DNA of 64,000 nucleotides from an uncultured Aquimarina sp. (GTDB taxonomy: Bacteria > Bacteroidota > Bacteroidia > Flavobacteriales > Flavobacteriaceae): the NCBI GenBank assembly GCA_947501475.1, contig CANMWA010000009.1, positions 140,308 through 204,307 of the forward strand, read 5' to 3'. Of the stretch, positions 1-9,517 are shown one piece after another. A program made the position numbers and the translations under genes. Within the stretch, counting starts at the first letter, position 1. Every line of letters starts with the position of its first letter. The notes under the pieces are model-generated. The model saw only the letters and a list, made by a program, of their open reading frames with translations. It was not told the origin of the DNA and did no database searches.

Positions 1-1074
1 GGAACAATTACTCAAACTGATGGTTCTTGGTCTTTTGATATCACAAGAAGAGGCCCTTCGTTTCAGTTAGGTAACGGAGCAAATGTAAGCGAAACTGAGA
101 TTGGTAAATATGGTGGTTCAGGATGGTTTGATACTACTGATAGTGACTTCAATCAAGGCGATTTTAATATTAATATTGGTGATTGTATACTTTCTCAAAC
201 CGATGAAGTTAATTATTTATGGTCTACAGGAGAAACAACCCCGTCTATTACTGTAGATAAACCAGGATTATATACAGTTACTGTTGGGGATTGTAATGAC
301 TGTGGAAATTCGGATGCAGTAGAAGTCATATTTGATAATACCCCTACTGTAGATCTAGGTGAAGATCAAGAAGTTTGTATCGGTGAATCTGTTACATTAA
401 CAGCTGGAGATGCAGATTCTTATGAATGGTCAACAGGAGAAACGACCCAGTCTATTACAGTAACTCCAGATGTAACTACAGAATATTCGGTTACTGTATC
501 AAATGGTAATTGTACAGCTACAGGAATGGTAAAAGTTACGGTTACTGTATTAAACGTATCTGCCGGTGAAGATCAAGTGATTTGTACTGATGGTGGTGGA
601 TCAACTTTTGCATTGAAAGCTTCAGTTACTCTTACAGCAAGTCAAGGCGATACATATCTTTGGTCAACAGGAGAAACTACACAAAGTATCACGGTATCAC
701 CAGATATAACTACGGGCTACTCTGTGATTGTTACTCTAAATGGTTGTGAAGGTTTTGCCGAAGTAGTAGTAGTTGTTAAAGATTGTGGCGGGTCTAGCTC
801 TAGAACGGCTGCAAGAGCTTATCCAACACTATTAAAATCGAATGGAGAGGTTGCGTTGGATTTTATGTTAACAACTAGCCAACAGATAAGAGTTAGTGTT
901 CACAATCTATCAGGAGGTACTGTAGGTCCAATAATCACTAAAAATATGCCTAAAGGCAAAGTCAACATGAATATTGATCTTAATGATTTTTCTAAATTAT
1001 CTTCAGGGATATATATGATTAGTATAAAAGGAGATAATGGGTACGAAGATGTACAAAGAATTATTATTAACTAA
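1..1074 (+). CDS. T9SS-secreted Ig-like repeat protein, 3' part
   Basis: The frame is open from the first base of the window, so this is the 3' end of a longer gene; 357 codons are visible. At least three tandem modules carry the core WSTGETTxSITV followed by a YxVTV strand, typical of Ig/PKD-like adhesin repeats. Paired cysteines (for example GDCNDCG) occur between strands. The last 80 or so residues form a T9SS type A sorting domain: the AYPTLLKSNGEVALDF start, an SVHNLSGGTV strand and an SGIYMISIKGDNGYEDVQRIIIN end. The protein is therefore probably exported across the outer membrane and attached to the surface or released. Its catalytic or binding domain lies outside the window, so its role cannot be told. 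An internal ATG at 526 is not a credible start, because the repeats continue upstream of it. Confidence 0.85.
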   Translation, partial: GTITQTDGSWSFDITRRGPSFQLGNGANVSETEIGKYGGSGWFDTTDSDFNQGDFNINIGDCILSQTDEVNYLWSTGETTPSITVDKPGLYTVTVGDCNDCGNSDAVEVIFDNTPTVDLGEDQEVCIGESVTLTAGDADSYEWSTGETTQSITVTPDVTTEYSVTVSNGNCTATGMVKVTVTVLNVSAGEDQVICTDGGGSTFALKASVTLTASQGDTYLWSTGETTQSITVSPDITTGYSVIVTLNGCEGFAEVVVVVKDCGGSSSRTAARAYPTLLKSNGEVALDFMLTTSQQIRVSVHNLSGGTVGPIITKNMPKGKVNMNIDLNDFSKLSSGIYMISIKGDNGYEDVQRIIIN

Positions 1075-1100
1075 TGTATAGAAAATCATAACTGTAATAA

Positions 1101-1126
1101 AAAGCCTGCATATAGCAGGCTTTTTT
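1101..1126 (+). terminator. Rho-independent terminator
   Basis: GCCTGC and GCAGGC arms (1104-1109 and 1115-1120), extended by A/T pairs, enclose a 5-nt loop and run into T6. It lies 27 bases after the stop of the secreted repeat protein. Confidence 0.9.
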
Positions 1127-1237
1127 GTTGGTAATGTTTAGTAGGTATATAAATAGTTATAACTTATTCTTCGGATAACATTCAGGATACATTGATTATT
1201 AAAATTTGTGAGTTTAATCAAACAAAAATAATGACCA

Positions 1238-2770
1238 ATGAAAATCTTTAACAAATCAATTCTTATGGCTGCCATCGCTTTAGTTGTGCTAAACTCTTGT
1301 GATCTTGATGATTATACAGGAGGAGGAAATGGCGGTGATCTAACATTTACTAAAATAGGAAGTTTTATCAACGGAACCGGAGATGAAGGCTTTGCAGAGA
1401 TCTCTGCTTTTGATCCAGAAACCAATAAACTTTTTGTAGTAAATCCTAATGAATCCGAACTTTCAGTTTGGAATCTTTCTAATCCAAAGATACCAGTCCC
1501 TGCAACAGATATTCCATTAGTAGGTATTCCTAATAGTGTAACGGTTTATGATGGAACTATAGCAGTAGCAATAGAAAATGCTACTAATAAACAAGCAAAT
1601 GGTATGATTGCTACTTTTGATTCAGAGTCTCAAACATTATTAAATACTTATGAAACAGGTGCATTGCCGGATATGGTGACTTTTAGCCCAAATGGTAAAT
1701 ATATTGTAGCTGCTAATGAAGGAGAGCCTAATGATTTATATACTGATGATCCAGAAGGTTCGATTACAATAGTCGAAACTGCATCAGCTCAAACCTATAT
1801 CCTTGGTTTTTCTGCTTTTAATAGTAGAGAAATAGGAAACGATTTTCGAGTTTTTGGCCCTGGAGCTTCATTAGCTCAAGATATAGAGCCTGAATATGTT
1901 GCAATTTCTAACGATTCAAAAACTGCCTATGTAACGCTTCAAGAGAATAATGGGATAGCAATTGTAAATCTAGAAAGCAAGACGATAACAGATATCGTTG
2001 GTCTAGGAGTAAAAGATTATTCGCTGCCAAATAATCAAATTGATGCTAGTGACAAAGATGGTATTATAGGTAATTTTCAAAATTGGCCTGTTCTAGGATT
2101 TTACCATCCAGATGCAATAACATGTACCAAAATTAACGGCAGCGAATATTTAATAACAGCAAACGAAGGTGATGCTAGAGATTATGATGGGTATTCTGAA
2201 GAAAATCGAGTAAAAGATCTTTTACTCGATCCAACTGCTTTTCCTAATGCAGCAACGCTACAATTGGATAAGAATTTAGGAAGATTAAAAATCACTACAG
2301 CCAATGGAGATATAGATCAAGATGGAGATACCGATATTATTTATGCCTATGGCGGAAGATCGTTTACCATATGGTCTACCTCTGGATCTGTTATTTATGA
2401 TAGCGGAGATCAAATTGGAAAAACAATTTTTGAACTTGATCCAAACATGTTTAATAATAATGAAGGAAGTGAAGCTGATAAAAGATCTGATGATAAAGGC
2501 GTAGAGCCAGAAGCTGTAGAAACTCTAAAAATAGGACATAAAACATTTTTGTTTGTAGGCCTAGAAAGAACAGGAGGGGTAATGGTGTACGATATTTCTA
2601 ATCCATCTCAGCCAAAATTCATGACTTGGTTAAGAGATGTAGATGATATAGGCCCAGAAGGATTAATAGGGATTCAAGCATCAGATAGCCCAACAGGAAA
2701 TGATTTAATTATTGTTACTCACGAAGTTTCAAATACAGTGGCAATCTATGAAATAAGTAGTAAGAAGTAG
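1238..2770 (+). CDS. Choice-of-anchor-I type beta-propeller lipoprotein
   Basis: This is a 510-residue exported protein. The N-terminus is a lipoprotein signal ending in VVLNSC (lipid cysteine at residue 21), so it is probably membrane-anchored. The body shows propeller-like repeats (PDMVTFSPNGKYIVAANEGEP, PEYVAISNDSKTAYVTLQ, HPDAITCTKINGSEYLITANEG) and the acidic motif DIDQDGDTDI. This pattern matches the choice-of-anchor-I family, related to surface glycoproteins often annotated as alkaline-phosphatase-like. No phosphatase active site can be identified, so I do not assign an enzyme activity. It stands alone, with a terminator upstream and 263 noncoding bases before der. Confidence 0.75.
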   Translation: MKIFNKSILMAAIALVVLNSCDLDDYTGGGNGGDLTFTKIGSFINGTGDEGFAEISAFDPETNKLFVVNPNESELSVWNLSNPKIPVPATDIPLVGIPNSVTVYDGTIAVAIENATNKQANGMIATFDSESQTLLNTYETGALPDMVTFSPNGKYIVAANEGEPNDLYTDDPEGSITIVETASAQTYILGFSAFNSREIGNDFRVFGPGASLAQDIEPEYVAISNDSKTAYVTLQENNGIAIVNLESKTITDIVGLGVKDYSLPNNQIDASDKDGIIGNFQNWPVLGFYHPDAITCTKINGSEYLITANEGDARDYDGYSEENRVKDLLLDPTAFPNAATLQLDKNLGRLKITTANGDIDQDGDTDIIYAYGGRSFTIWSTSGSVIYDSGDQIGKTIFELDPNMFNNNEGSEADKRSDDKGVEPEAVETLKIGHKTFLFVGLERTGGVMVYDISNPSQPKFMTWLRDVDDIGPEGLIGIQASDSPTGNDLIIVTHEVSNTVAIYEISSKK

Positions 2771-3000
2771 TATAAAAGTTATTGCTAAATTACTTCCATA
2801 AAAACTTTGTTGTTTTACAGTAACCTACTTAACCACAATACTTGGTATATTTGAGATGAGTAATTATTTCACTGACTGACTATCAATTATGAAAAGTTCC
2901 ATTGGCCTGAAACATAGCCCTTGGAGCTTTTTATTTTTTACTTCCTTTTTTTGTATTTTAATCATACTAAATATGTATAGCATAGCTTAAATAAAAAGTC

Positions 3001-3008
3001 TAATTTTG
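3001..3008 (+). promoter_or_regulatory. Possible -7 element of the der promoter
   Basis: TAATTTTG matches the Bacteroidota -7 consensus TAnnTTTG, 26 bases before the der start. No TTG lies at the usual distance upstream, so the call is weak. Confidence 0.35.
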
Positions 3009-3033
3009 CACAAAATTTTAGAACAAGATTTCA

Positions 3034-4341
3034 ATGAGTAGTATAGTGGCAATTGTAGGAAGACCTAATGTAGGAAAATCGACTTTCTTTAATCGATTAA
3101 TACAAAGAAGAGAGGCGATAGTAGATGCGGTAAGTGGTGTTACTCGTGATCGTCATTATGGAAAAAGTGATTGGAACGGGGTAGAATTCTCTCTGATTGA
3201 TACGGGAGGATATGTAGTAGGTAGTGATGATATTTTTGAAGCCGAAATCGATAAACAAGTAGAATTGGCAATAGATGAAGCAGATGCGATCATTTTTATG
3301 GTAGATGTAGAATCCGGAATAACAGGTATGGATGAAGATGTTGCAAATTTGCTTCGTAAAGTTAATAAACCTGTGTTTTTGACTATAAATAAAGTCGATA
3401 ACTCCAAGAGAGCTGCAGATGCAGTCGAATTTTATAGTTTAGGCCTGGGGGAATATTATACTATCGCGAGTATAAATGGAAGCGGTACAGGTGAACTTTT
3501 AGATGCATTGGTTGAAGCATTGCCAGAGCAAGAAGAAAAAGAAGAAGATGAATTACCGCGATTTGCAGTAGTAGGTAGACCAAATGCAGGAAAATCATCT
3601 TTTATCAATGCACTGATTGGTGAAGATCGTTACATAGTTACAGATATTGCAGGAACCACTCGGGATGCAATAGATACAAAGTATAACCGTTTCGGGTTCG
3701 AATTTAATTTAGTAGATACTGCTGGGATACGAAGAAAATCAAAAGTAAAAGAAGACTTAGAATTTTATTCGGTGATGCGATCTGTACGTGCTATCGAGCA
3801 TAGTGATGTGTGTCTTTTGGTGGTTGATGCTACGAGGGGATTTGACGGACAAGTGCAAAACATATTTTGGCTAGCAGAACGTAACCGAAAAGGTGTTGTG
3901 ATCTTAGTAAATAAGTGGGACCTTGTCGAAAATAAGGAAAGTAATACCCTAAAAGATTTCGAAAAATATATTCGTAAACAAATAGAACCTTTTACAGATG
4001 TTCCTGTTGTATTTATATCTGCATTAACCAAACAACGCTTATTTAAAGCAATGGAAACTGCAGTAGAAGTATATAAAAACAGATCCAAAAAGATCAAAAC
4101 AAGTGAGCTCAACGATATTCTATTACCTATTATTGAGAGAAACCCTCCTCCAGCATATAAAGGCAAGTATGTAAAAATAAAATATATTACACAACTGCCA
4201 ACACCACAGCCGCAATTTGCATTCTTTTGTAACCTGCCACAGTATATTAGAGATCCGTATAAGCGTTTTATTGAGAATCAATTACGTAAAGAGTTTGATT
4301 TTAACGGGGTACCAGTTTCAGTGTATTTTAGGAAGAAATAA
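3034..4341 (+). CDS. der: Ribosome biogenesis GTPase Der (EngA)
   Basis: This is an essential tandem GTPase that acts in maturation of the 50S ribosomal subunit. Its 435 residues are the normal family length. The first G domain has GRPNVGKS at residues 9-16, DTGG near 56 and NKVD near 119. The second has GRPNAGKS at about 180-187, DTAG near 228 and NKWD near 293. The C-terminal 85 or so residues form the KH-like domain typical of Der, ending in [13 protein letters not shown]. The gene is monocistronic here and converges on the DinB-like gene with only 16 bases between them, and no clear hairpin terminator is seen. Confidence 0.97.
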   Translation: MSSIVAIVGRPNVGKSTFFNRLIQRREAIVDAVSGVTRDRHYGKSDWNGVEFSLIDTGGYVVGSDDIFEAEIDKQVELAIDEADAIIFMVDVESGITGMDEDVANLLRKVNKPVFLTINKVDNSKRAADAVEFYSLGLGEYYTIASINGSGTGELLDALVEALPEQEEKEEDELPRFAVVGRPNAGKSSFINALIGEDRYIVTDIAGTTRDAIDTKYNRFGFEFNLVDTAGIRRKSKVKEDLEFYSVMRSVRAIEHSDVCLLVVDATRGFDGQVQNIFWLAERNRKGVVILVNKWDLVENKESNTLKDFEKYIRKQIEPFTDVPVVFISALTKQRLFKAMETAVEVYKNRSKKIKTSELNDILLPIIERNPPPAYKGKYVKIKYITQLPTPQPQFAFFCNLPQYIRDPYKRFIENQLRKEFDFNGVPVSVYFRKK

Positions 4342-4357
4342 GCTAATTACATCCCTG

Positions 4358-4849
4358 TTAGATATACCTTTCTTTAATAATGTTTATATGGTGCATTTCA
4401 TGACCAATAATAGACTTAAGAAAGTTTTCAAGTGTAATTTCATATTGCTGAGCCATTCCTTTTATTTGTAACTGATTTTCAGATAACGATTCAATAAAAC
4501 TAATGGATGCTTTTCTTATAGTATTAAAATCTGTTATTAATTGTTTAAATGTTAACTCTTCAAAACGACTATTGTTTACTAAGAAGTTTTGATCATAACC
4601 CCATAGTTGCACTAATTCATTTCTACTCATTAAAAATGCACGAAACATCTTTATTTTTTCATGATCTGTAATGTGTCCAACAATTTGTTTTATGCTCCAT
4701 TTATCAGACATATAACGATAAGTAGCTTTTTCTTCATTGATTGTATTTAGAAATGTAATCGTTGATAAAGAAGAAAAAAGTGGCTTACAATCTATATCCT
4801 TTACTAAATCAAAATAATAAGGGAAGCCATCTTCAGGTGTATATCTCAT
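4358..4849 (-). CDS. DinB-like four-helix metal-binding protein
   Basis: The protein has 163 residues and no signal peptide. The DinB/YfiT-type metal site is suggested by the GHITDHEKI segment near residue 58 and the C-terminal IIGHEMHHINI motif near residue 150, spaced as in the three-histidine site of the family. Bacteroidota members often act as thiol-dependent transferases or have no known substrate, so I do not name a reaction. It stands alone on the minus strand, convergent with der. Confidence 0.8.
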   Translation of the reverse strand: MRYTPEDGFPYYFDLVKDIDCKPLFSSLSTITFLNTINEEKATYRYMSDKWSIKQIVGHITDHEKIKMFRAFLMSRNELVQLWGYDQNFLVNNSRFEELTFKQLITDFNTIRKASISFIESLSENQLQIKGMAQQYEITLENFLKSIIGHEMHHINIIKERYI

Positions 4850-4939
4850 ATTTTGTATAAATGATTATATTGCTTAAGTGAGCTATTGTGGTTTTAAGTA
4901 AATCTTTTTACAATGATAGCTAACCAGTGTAAACTAATA

Positions 4940-5740
4940 CTACCAACCCCCGCCAGCACCGCCACCACCAAAACCGCCACCACCGAAACCGCCTCCAAAA
5001 CCTCCTCCGCCAAAACCACCACTAGAACCGCCTCCAAAGCTTCCGCGGCCCATGTTACTTAGGATAATAACATCAAGAAGGCTACTGCCTTTTCGATTTC
5101 CGTGGTTTCCTCTTCCATTATTGTTATGATTGCTTTTTGAAAATGCTTTGATAATGATGATAAAAATGATAATCAGAAAGATTAATTCTATAAAAGGGAT
5201 GCCATCTTTATTCTTTTTTCGAGACCCTTTAAATGTACCATCTAAAACCTCGAAAATGGCTGTTGTACCTTGATCTAATCCACTATAAAAATTACCTTTT
5301 TTAAACTCGGGAGTAATAATTTGATCAATAATAGTTTTTGAAGTAAAATCAGTTAATTTTTCTTCAACGCCATATCCTGTAGCAATCCATATTTTCCGAT
5401 CATTTTTGGCAACTAGTATAAAAACACCATTATCTTCCTTTTTTTGTCCAATTCCCCATTCGTGAGCCCATTCGGCCGCATATAAGCCAATATTTTCTCC
5501 TTGTAATGATGGTATAGTTGCAACTACAATTTGTGTAGTGGTTGTATCAGAATATCGGATTAGCTTCTCTTCAAGCTGTTTAGCTTGCGAAACTGAAAGC
5601 ATATTTGCTTCGTCATAAACCGCAGTTTGTAATTTGGGTTTAGAAGGAATTTTTCTTTGAGCAAATAGTGCAGCATAGGGTGAAGAAAAAAATCCTATAA
5701 AAAATACAATAGACACTATGAATCGTTGCGTAGTTTTCAT
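4940..5740 (-). CDS. TPM-domain membrane protein (YgcG family)
   Basis: This 266-residue protein is exported. A signal peptide (about residues 1-27) precedes a TPM domain (also called TLP18.3/Psb32/MOLO-1; about 35-165, with QLEEKLIRYSDTTTTQIVV and WAHEWGIGQKKEDNGVFILVA). One membrane segment follows (IELIFLIIIFIIIIKAF, about residues 187-203), and then a very glycine-rich tail (GGGFGGG repeats), as in YgcG. Its start directly abuts the stop of the next gene upstream, which is another TPM protein. With lemA nearby, this is the recurrent MerR-LemA-TPM-TPM cluster of Bacteroidota, thought to act at the envelope; its biochemical role is unknown. Confidence 0.88.
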   Translation of the reverse strand: MKTTQRFIVSIVFFIGFFSSPYAALFAQRKIPSKPKLQTAVYDEANMLSVSQAKQLEEKLIRYSDTTTTQIVVATIPSLQGENIGLYAAEWAHEWGIGQKKEDNGVFILVAKNDRKIWIATGYGVEEKLTDFTSKTIIDQIITPEFKKGNFYSGLDQGTTAIFEVLDGTFKGSRKKNKDGIPFIELIFLIIIFIIIIKAFSKSNHNNNGRGNHGNRKGSSLLDVIILSNMGRGSFGGGSSGGFGGGGFGGGFGGGGFGGGGAGGGW

Positions 5741-6178
5741 TTATCCTTTTGATATTTCATCAGAAAGTTCATTGGTATCACCATGATCCCAAGGGAAATA
5801 TTCTTGTAATTGTTCTCCTGCAAGAAGAATTCCATCTATCAACCCTTGTGTAAAATTCCCTTCTTTGAATTGATTTAGGATGGCATCTTTTGTGTCTTCC
5901 CAAAAATCATTTGCAACTAGATTATTAATTCCTTCATCTCCAAAAATTGCAAATTTATGATCTTCTACAGCTACGTAGATTAAAACACCATTACGTTGGA
6001 TGGTATTATCCATTTTAAGTGAATGAAACAGCTCTCGAGTTCTATCCAAAACATCTAAATCTGTATGTTTTTCTATATGTACGCGTATTTCTCCAGACGT
6101 AGATTTTTCGGCACGCCGTATTGCAGCAACAATCTGCTGTTCTTGACTTGCTGTTAGAAAATCTTCTACCTGTGACAT
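5741..6178 (-). CDS. TPM-domain protein (cytoplasmic type)
   Basis: This is a 145-residue TPM domain without a signal peptide or obvious membrane span. Diagnostic segments are IRRAEKSTSGEIRVHIEKH, FHSLKMDNTIQRNGVLIYVA and FAIFGDEGINNLV. It is the short partner of the membrane TPM protein encoded immediately downstream (zero-base junction), so the two are almost certainly co-translated. It probably acts with LemA and that partner in one envelope-associated complex; this is inferred from the conserved neighbourhood only. Confidence 0.88.
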   Translation of the reverse strand: MSQVEDFLTASQEQQIVAAIRRAEKSTSGEIRVHIEKHTDLDVLDRTRELFHSLKMDNTIQRNGVLIYVAVEDHKFAIFGDEGINNLVANDFWEDTKDAILNQFKEGNFTQGLIDGILLAGEQLQEYFPWDHGDTNELSDEISKG

Positions 6179-6241
6179 TTAGTGAAACTTTATTTTGAAA
6201 ATTAACTAAAGTAAAACCTTCAAAAATGATGTGTTGAATTA

Positions 6242-6261
6242 ATCCCGCTGAAGAGCGGGAT
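6242..6261 (-). terminator. Hairpin between lemA and the TPM genes
   Basis: A perfect 8-bp stem (ATCCCGCT / AGCGGGAT) encloses a 4-nt loop. On the minus strand it follows lemA but has no good U-tract. It may partly attenuate transcription into the two TPM genes, or stabilise the lemA mRNA 3' end. Confidence 0.5.
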
Positions 6262-6288
6262 CTATTTTAATATCTATAATTTGTATTT

Positions 6289-6891
6289 CTATTTAAAATC
6301 AAAATCTACATCTGGTGCTTTTTCTGAACCTTCATCAGCTTCAAATCTTGCCATTTCACCAAAACTTCCAAAAAGACCTAAAATGATATTATTAGGAAAT
6401 ATCTTTATATACTTATTGAATGTACCAACAGTTTCATTATAGCGATTACGCTCTACATTAATTCGATTTTCGGTACCTTCTAATTGTGTTTGTAGGTTTA
6501 AAAAGTTTTGATTGGCTTTTAAGTCGGGGTAACGTTCTACTGTAACCAACAATCTTGATAAAGCAGAGGTTAATCCACCTTGTGCTTGTTGAAATTGTGC
6601 CATTTGACCAGGAGTGATGTTACTTGGATCTATATTAACCGAGGTTGCTTTTGCTCTTGCCTCAATAACATCTTTAAGAGTATTGCGCTCAAAATCTGCT
6701 GCTCCTTGTACTGTTTTTACTAGATTACCAATAAGATCACTACGTCTTTGATAGGCACTTTCTACATTTGACCATGCTGTTTTTGCATCTTCTTGTAAGG
6801 TAATGGCTTGGTTATATCTACCGGCAAATAATGTATAAAAAATACCAGCTATCACTACAATTATTAGAATTGGTATTAAAAGTTTTTTCAT
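6289..6891 (-). CDS. lemA: LemA family protein
   Basis: This 200-residue protein has one N-terminal membrane helix (about residues 5-23) followed by the long helical LemA domain. Recognisable segments are AWSNVESAYQRRSDLIGNLV, SRLLVTVERYPDLKANQNFL and LEGTENRINVERNRYNETV, all conserved in LemA. The helical domain is expected outside the cytoplasm. The gene sits 25 bases after the MerR gene and about 110 bases before the TPM pair, in the usual Bacteroidota order. The molecular function of the family is not established. Confidence 0.95.
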   Translation of the reverse strand: MKKLLIPILIIVVIAGIFYTLFAGRYNQAITLQEDAKTAWSNVESAYQRRSDLIGNLVKTVQGAADFERNTLKDVIEARAKATSVNIDPSNITPGQMAQFQQAQGGLTSALSRLLVTVERYPDLKANQNFLNLQTQLEGTENRINVERNRYNETVGTFNKYIKIFPNNIILGLFGSFGEMARFEADEGSEKAPDVDFDFK

Positions 6892-6916
6892 GGCTTCAAT
6901 ATATGATAATTTGTTT

Positions 6917-7246
6917 TTAGAGTTGTTCTTTAATTTTAAGTAATTGCCCTTTAATAGATTCTAGCTTTCGAATGATATCAAAACTATCCAGAGCTTCTTG
7001 TTTTTGTTCTTTAAGGTGTATTTTGGCACCTTCTAGTGTAAAACCACGTTCTTTAACCAAGTGATAGATCAATTCGAGGTTTTTGATATCTTCTGGAGTA
7101 AATTTGCGATTACCTTTGGCATTTTTCTTTGGCTTTAAAATATCAAATTCTTTTTCCCAAAACCGAATTAAAGAAGTATTAACATCAAAGGCTTCTGCTA
7201 CTTCGCCGATACCATAATACATTTTTTTAGGCAAGTCTACATACAT
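6917..7246 (-). CDS. MerR-family transcriptional regulator
   Basis: This is a small regulator of 109 residues. An N-terminal MerR winged helix (YYGIGEVAEAFDVNTSLIRF then WEKEFDILKPKKNAKGNR) is followed by a helical dimerisation part (LIYHLVKERGFTLEGAKIHL). No cysteine sensor motif is present. I chose the ATG at 7246 (MYVDLPKKMYYGIGEV), because related proteins begin there and this start does not overlap the CapA stop at 7251-7253. An ATG at 7288 would add 14 atypical residues. It probably regulates its own lemA-TPM cluster. Confidence 0.88.
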   Translation of the reverse strand: MYVDLPKKMYYGIGEVAEAFDVNTSLIRFWEKEFDILKPKKNAKGNRKFTPEDIKNLELIYHLVKERGFTLEGAKIHLKEQKQEALDSFDIIRKLESIKGQLLKIKEQL

Positions 7247-7250
7247 AATA

Positions 7251-8357
7251 TTATTCTTTTTGTTGTGTAAAACTTCCATTTTCATCAAAAATGAGTTTAC
7301 TTTCTGGAAAATCTTCTTCAGTTAATTTTTTAATTTCTTGCAGTGCTCTTTTTTTCTCATCTATAAATGGGTATACCTCGTCGATTTGTTTGGCCGAATG
7401 AAGCATTCCTTTAATAAAATTGCCTTCTAGATCAATTTCGACTTCAGCAATTGGGGCATACCCTTTGATTCCATCTAAGTTAAATCTAGAATAGGTGCAA
7501 AAATTACCTAAACTATAAGCAATAAACTTGTTTTTATACACCTCAAAAGCACGCGATACATGTGGGCCGTGGCCAATAACCATATCGGCGCCAGCATCAA
7601 TCATAGTATGTGCAAACTGATATACATTTCCACGATCTTCGCCATAAAATCGTTCTGTTTTTCTGGTCACATGTGTGTGTTTTAAGCCTTCGGCTCCTCC
7701 ATGAAAAGAAACAATTACTATATCTACTTTTTGTTTGAGTTGTTCAACAATTTTTTTTGCATTGGTTAAGTTATGAATTTTTATGCAATCTTTATTAGGT
7801 GCAAAAGCACAAAATCCGTAAGTAATTCCATTTTTTTTAAAAATAGTTGATGGCTGAGCAAATATACCAGCATAGGCTATATTATGTTTTTCAAGGGTTT
7901 TGGATGTGTTTTTTATACCAATCTCACCAAAATCACCAATATGATTATTGGCAATACTCATCACATCAAAACCTGTTTCTTCAAGATATTTTCCAAAAAA
8001 TTCTGGGGATCTAAAAGAGTAACATTTTGAGGGGTCTGAGCATCTTTTGGCATTTTCACCTTCATCAGTAAGTGTGCCTTCTAAATTTCCGAAAAGGATA
8101 TCTGCTTGAGTAAGAATCGTATTCACATCATCAAAAGGTCCTTTACCTTCTGGCGGTAAATAACTGTCATTTGGGAAATCGGTACCCATCATAATATCTC
8201 CCACAGCCATTATTTTTATGGATTTGGGTTTTGATAATGCTAATTGAGTGTTTTTTGTAATGGTATAGATTGAATCTAATACTTCTTTTGAAAATTTTTG
8301 AGCTTGGATAGAAAAACTGAAGCCAAAAATGACAACAAAAAGAAATATTTTACGCAT
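7251..8357 (-). CDS. CapA-family (PGA_cap) metallophosphatase-like protein
   Basis: The protein has 368 residues with an N-terminal signal peptide (about 1-19). The CapA/YwtB domain begins with IMAVGDIMMGTDFP and contains FGNLEGTLTDEG, MSIANNHIGDFGEIG, IVSFHGGAEG and IGHGPHVSRAFEVY, which carry the metallophosphoesterase-like metal ligands of the family. In Bacillus, CapA takes part in poly-gamma-glutamate capsule export, but Bacteroidota members occur without capB or capC, as here, so the substrate is unknown. It lies between the M23 peptidase gene (6-base gap) and the MerR gene and is probably co-transcribed with both. Confidence 0.88.
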   Translation of the reverse strand: MRKIFLFVVIFGFSFSIQAQKFSKEVLDSIYTITKNTQLALSKPKSIKIMAVGDIMMGTDFPNDSYLPPEGKGPFDDVNTILTQADILFGNLEGTLTDEGENAKRCSDPSKCYSFRSPEFFGKYLEETGFDVMSIANNHIGDFGEIGIKNTSKTLEKHNIAYAGIFAQPSTIFKKNGITYGFCAFAPNKDCIKIHNLTNAKKIVEQLKQKVDIVIVSFHGGAEGLKHTHVTRKTERFYGEDRGNVYQFAHTMIDAGADMVIGHGPHVSRAFEVYKNKFIAYSLGNFCTYSRFNLDGIKGYAPIAEVEIDLEGNFIKGMLHSAKQIDEVYPFIDEKKRALQEIKKLTEEDFPESKLIFDENGSFTQQKE

Positions 8358-8363
8358 AGATGC

Positions 8364-9341
8364 TTAATCTAGAGATTCATTGATAAGATTAGAAGCTTTC
8401 AGCATTTTGTCAAACTCTTCAGGAGTTAAACTTCCATAATAAAAGTTTCTTGGGTTTATTTTTTTGCCGTCTTTAAATATTTCGTAATGTAAATGTGGTG
8501 CAACAGATCTACCAGTGCTACCAACATATCCTATAACATCACCACGTTTAACCTTTTGACCTTTTTTAACATTGTATTTGCTTAAATGTGCGTATAAACT
8601 CACATAATTAAAACCGTGATCAATGCGTATATGTCTTCCGTAACCTGTAGAATTTGCATCAGCTCTTTTTACAACTCCATTACCCGATGCATAAATAGGT
8701 GTTCCTGTTGCCGCAGAGAAATCCATACCATAATGAAATTTTCTTGCTTTGGTAAAAGGGTCACTTCTCCATCCATAACCAGATGCCATACGTCTTAAAT
8801 CCGAATTTTGTATTGGTTGTATCGCAGGGATTGTTGCTAATAATTCTTCTTTTTGTTCTGCTAAGTCCGCAATTTCATCCAGTGATTTTGATTGCACAAC
8901 AATTTGCTTAGTAAGCTTGTCAATTCGTTCACTACTACTGATAATCATTCTAGAATTATCAAAACCTTCAAGATTTTGATATCGATTTACTCCACCAAAG
9001 CCTGCATTACGTAATTCTTCTGGGATGGGGTTAGCACCAAAATAAAGACGATATATATTATCATCTCTCTCAGCAATTTCTTTTAAAATATTTTCATCCC
9101 GCTCTAGTCTTTTATTCATTAGATCATATTGAAATTGCATATTTTCTAATTCTCTGCGATATGCTTTTTCTTTAGGAGTTTCTAATTGAGGGATATTAAG
9201 GTATACAAGAAGCAGCACAAAACCAGCTAAAAAGGCGCCAATAACGCTTAATGCAGCAATACCAAATTTACGACCTTTCTTTTGCTCTATTCGGCGATAA
9301 GAAAGCGTCTCACTATCATAGTAATATTTAACCTTTGACAT
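8364..9341 (-). CDS. M23-family peptidoglycan metallopeptidase
   Basis: This 325-residue envelope protein has a cytoplasmic N-terminus, one membrane helix (about residues 29-50), a coiled-coil stretch (about 58-175) and a C-terminal LytM/M23 domain. The zinc site is intact: HYGMDFSAATGTPIYASG supplies the first His and Asp, and HLHYEIFKDGKKINPRNFY supplies the HxH pair. Such proteins cut peptidoglycan cross-links or, with coiled coils, regulate division hydrolases; the intact ligands favour a true peptidase. Its start region overlaps the -33 element of the divergent alaS promoter. Confidence 0.93.
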   Translation of the reverse strand: MSKVKYYYDSETLSYRRIEQKKGRKFGIAALSVIGAFLAGFVLLLVYLNIPQLETPKEKAYRRELENMQFQYDLMNKRLERDENILKEIAERDDNIYRLYFGANPIPEELRNAGFGGVNRYQNLEGFDNSRMIISSSERIDKLTKQIVVQSKSLDEIADLAEQKEELLATIPAIQPIQNSDLRRMASGYGWRSDPFTKARKFHYGMDFSAATGTPIYASGNGVVKRADANSTGYGRHIRIDHGFNYVSLYAHLSKYNVKKGQKVKRGDVIGYVGSTGRSVAPHLHYEIFKDGKKINPRNFYYGSLTPEEFDKMLKASNLINESLD

Positions 9342-9363
9342 AATCTAAAATATGCTATTTTTG
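9335..9363 (+). promoter_or_regulatory. alaS promoter
   Basis: TTGACA (9335-9340) lies 18 bases (counted from TTG) before TATTTTTG (9356-9363), a full match to the Bacteroidota TTG / TAnnTTTG promoter. It predicts a 5' leader of roughly 150 bases before alaS. The -33 element overlaps the start codon of the divergent M23 gene. Confidence 0.7.
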
Positions 9364-9517
9364 CAGGATATCAAACAAAAAAGGCTTGTTTACAACCAAT
9401 ATAACGCAACAAATATAATAAAATGTTGGAAAGCCAAGAAAAAACTAGCAAATATTGATTAATCATGAGTGTAATAGCTTGTATTTAATCTATTGAATTA
9501 TAATAATTTAAGAGTTC

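Noticed and set aside
526..1074. Separate small gene starting at the ATG at 526
   Set aside because: The frame is open back to base 1 and the same repeats continue upstream, so the ATG is internal.
2322..2504. Small open frame inside the choice-of-anchor-I gene
   Set aside because: It is a frame-shifted reading of a well-supported longer gene.
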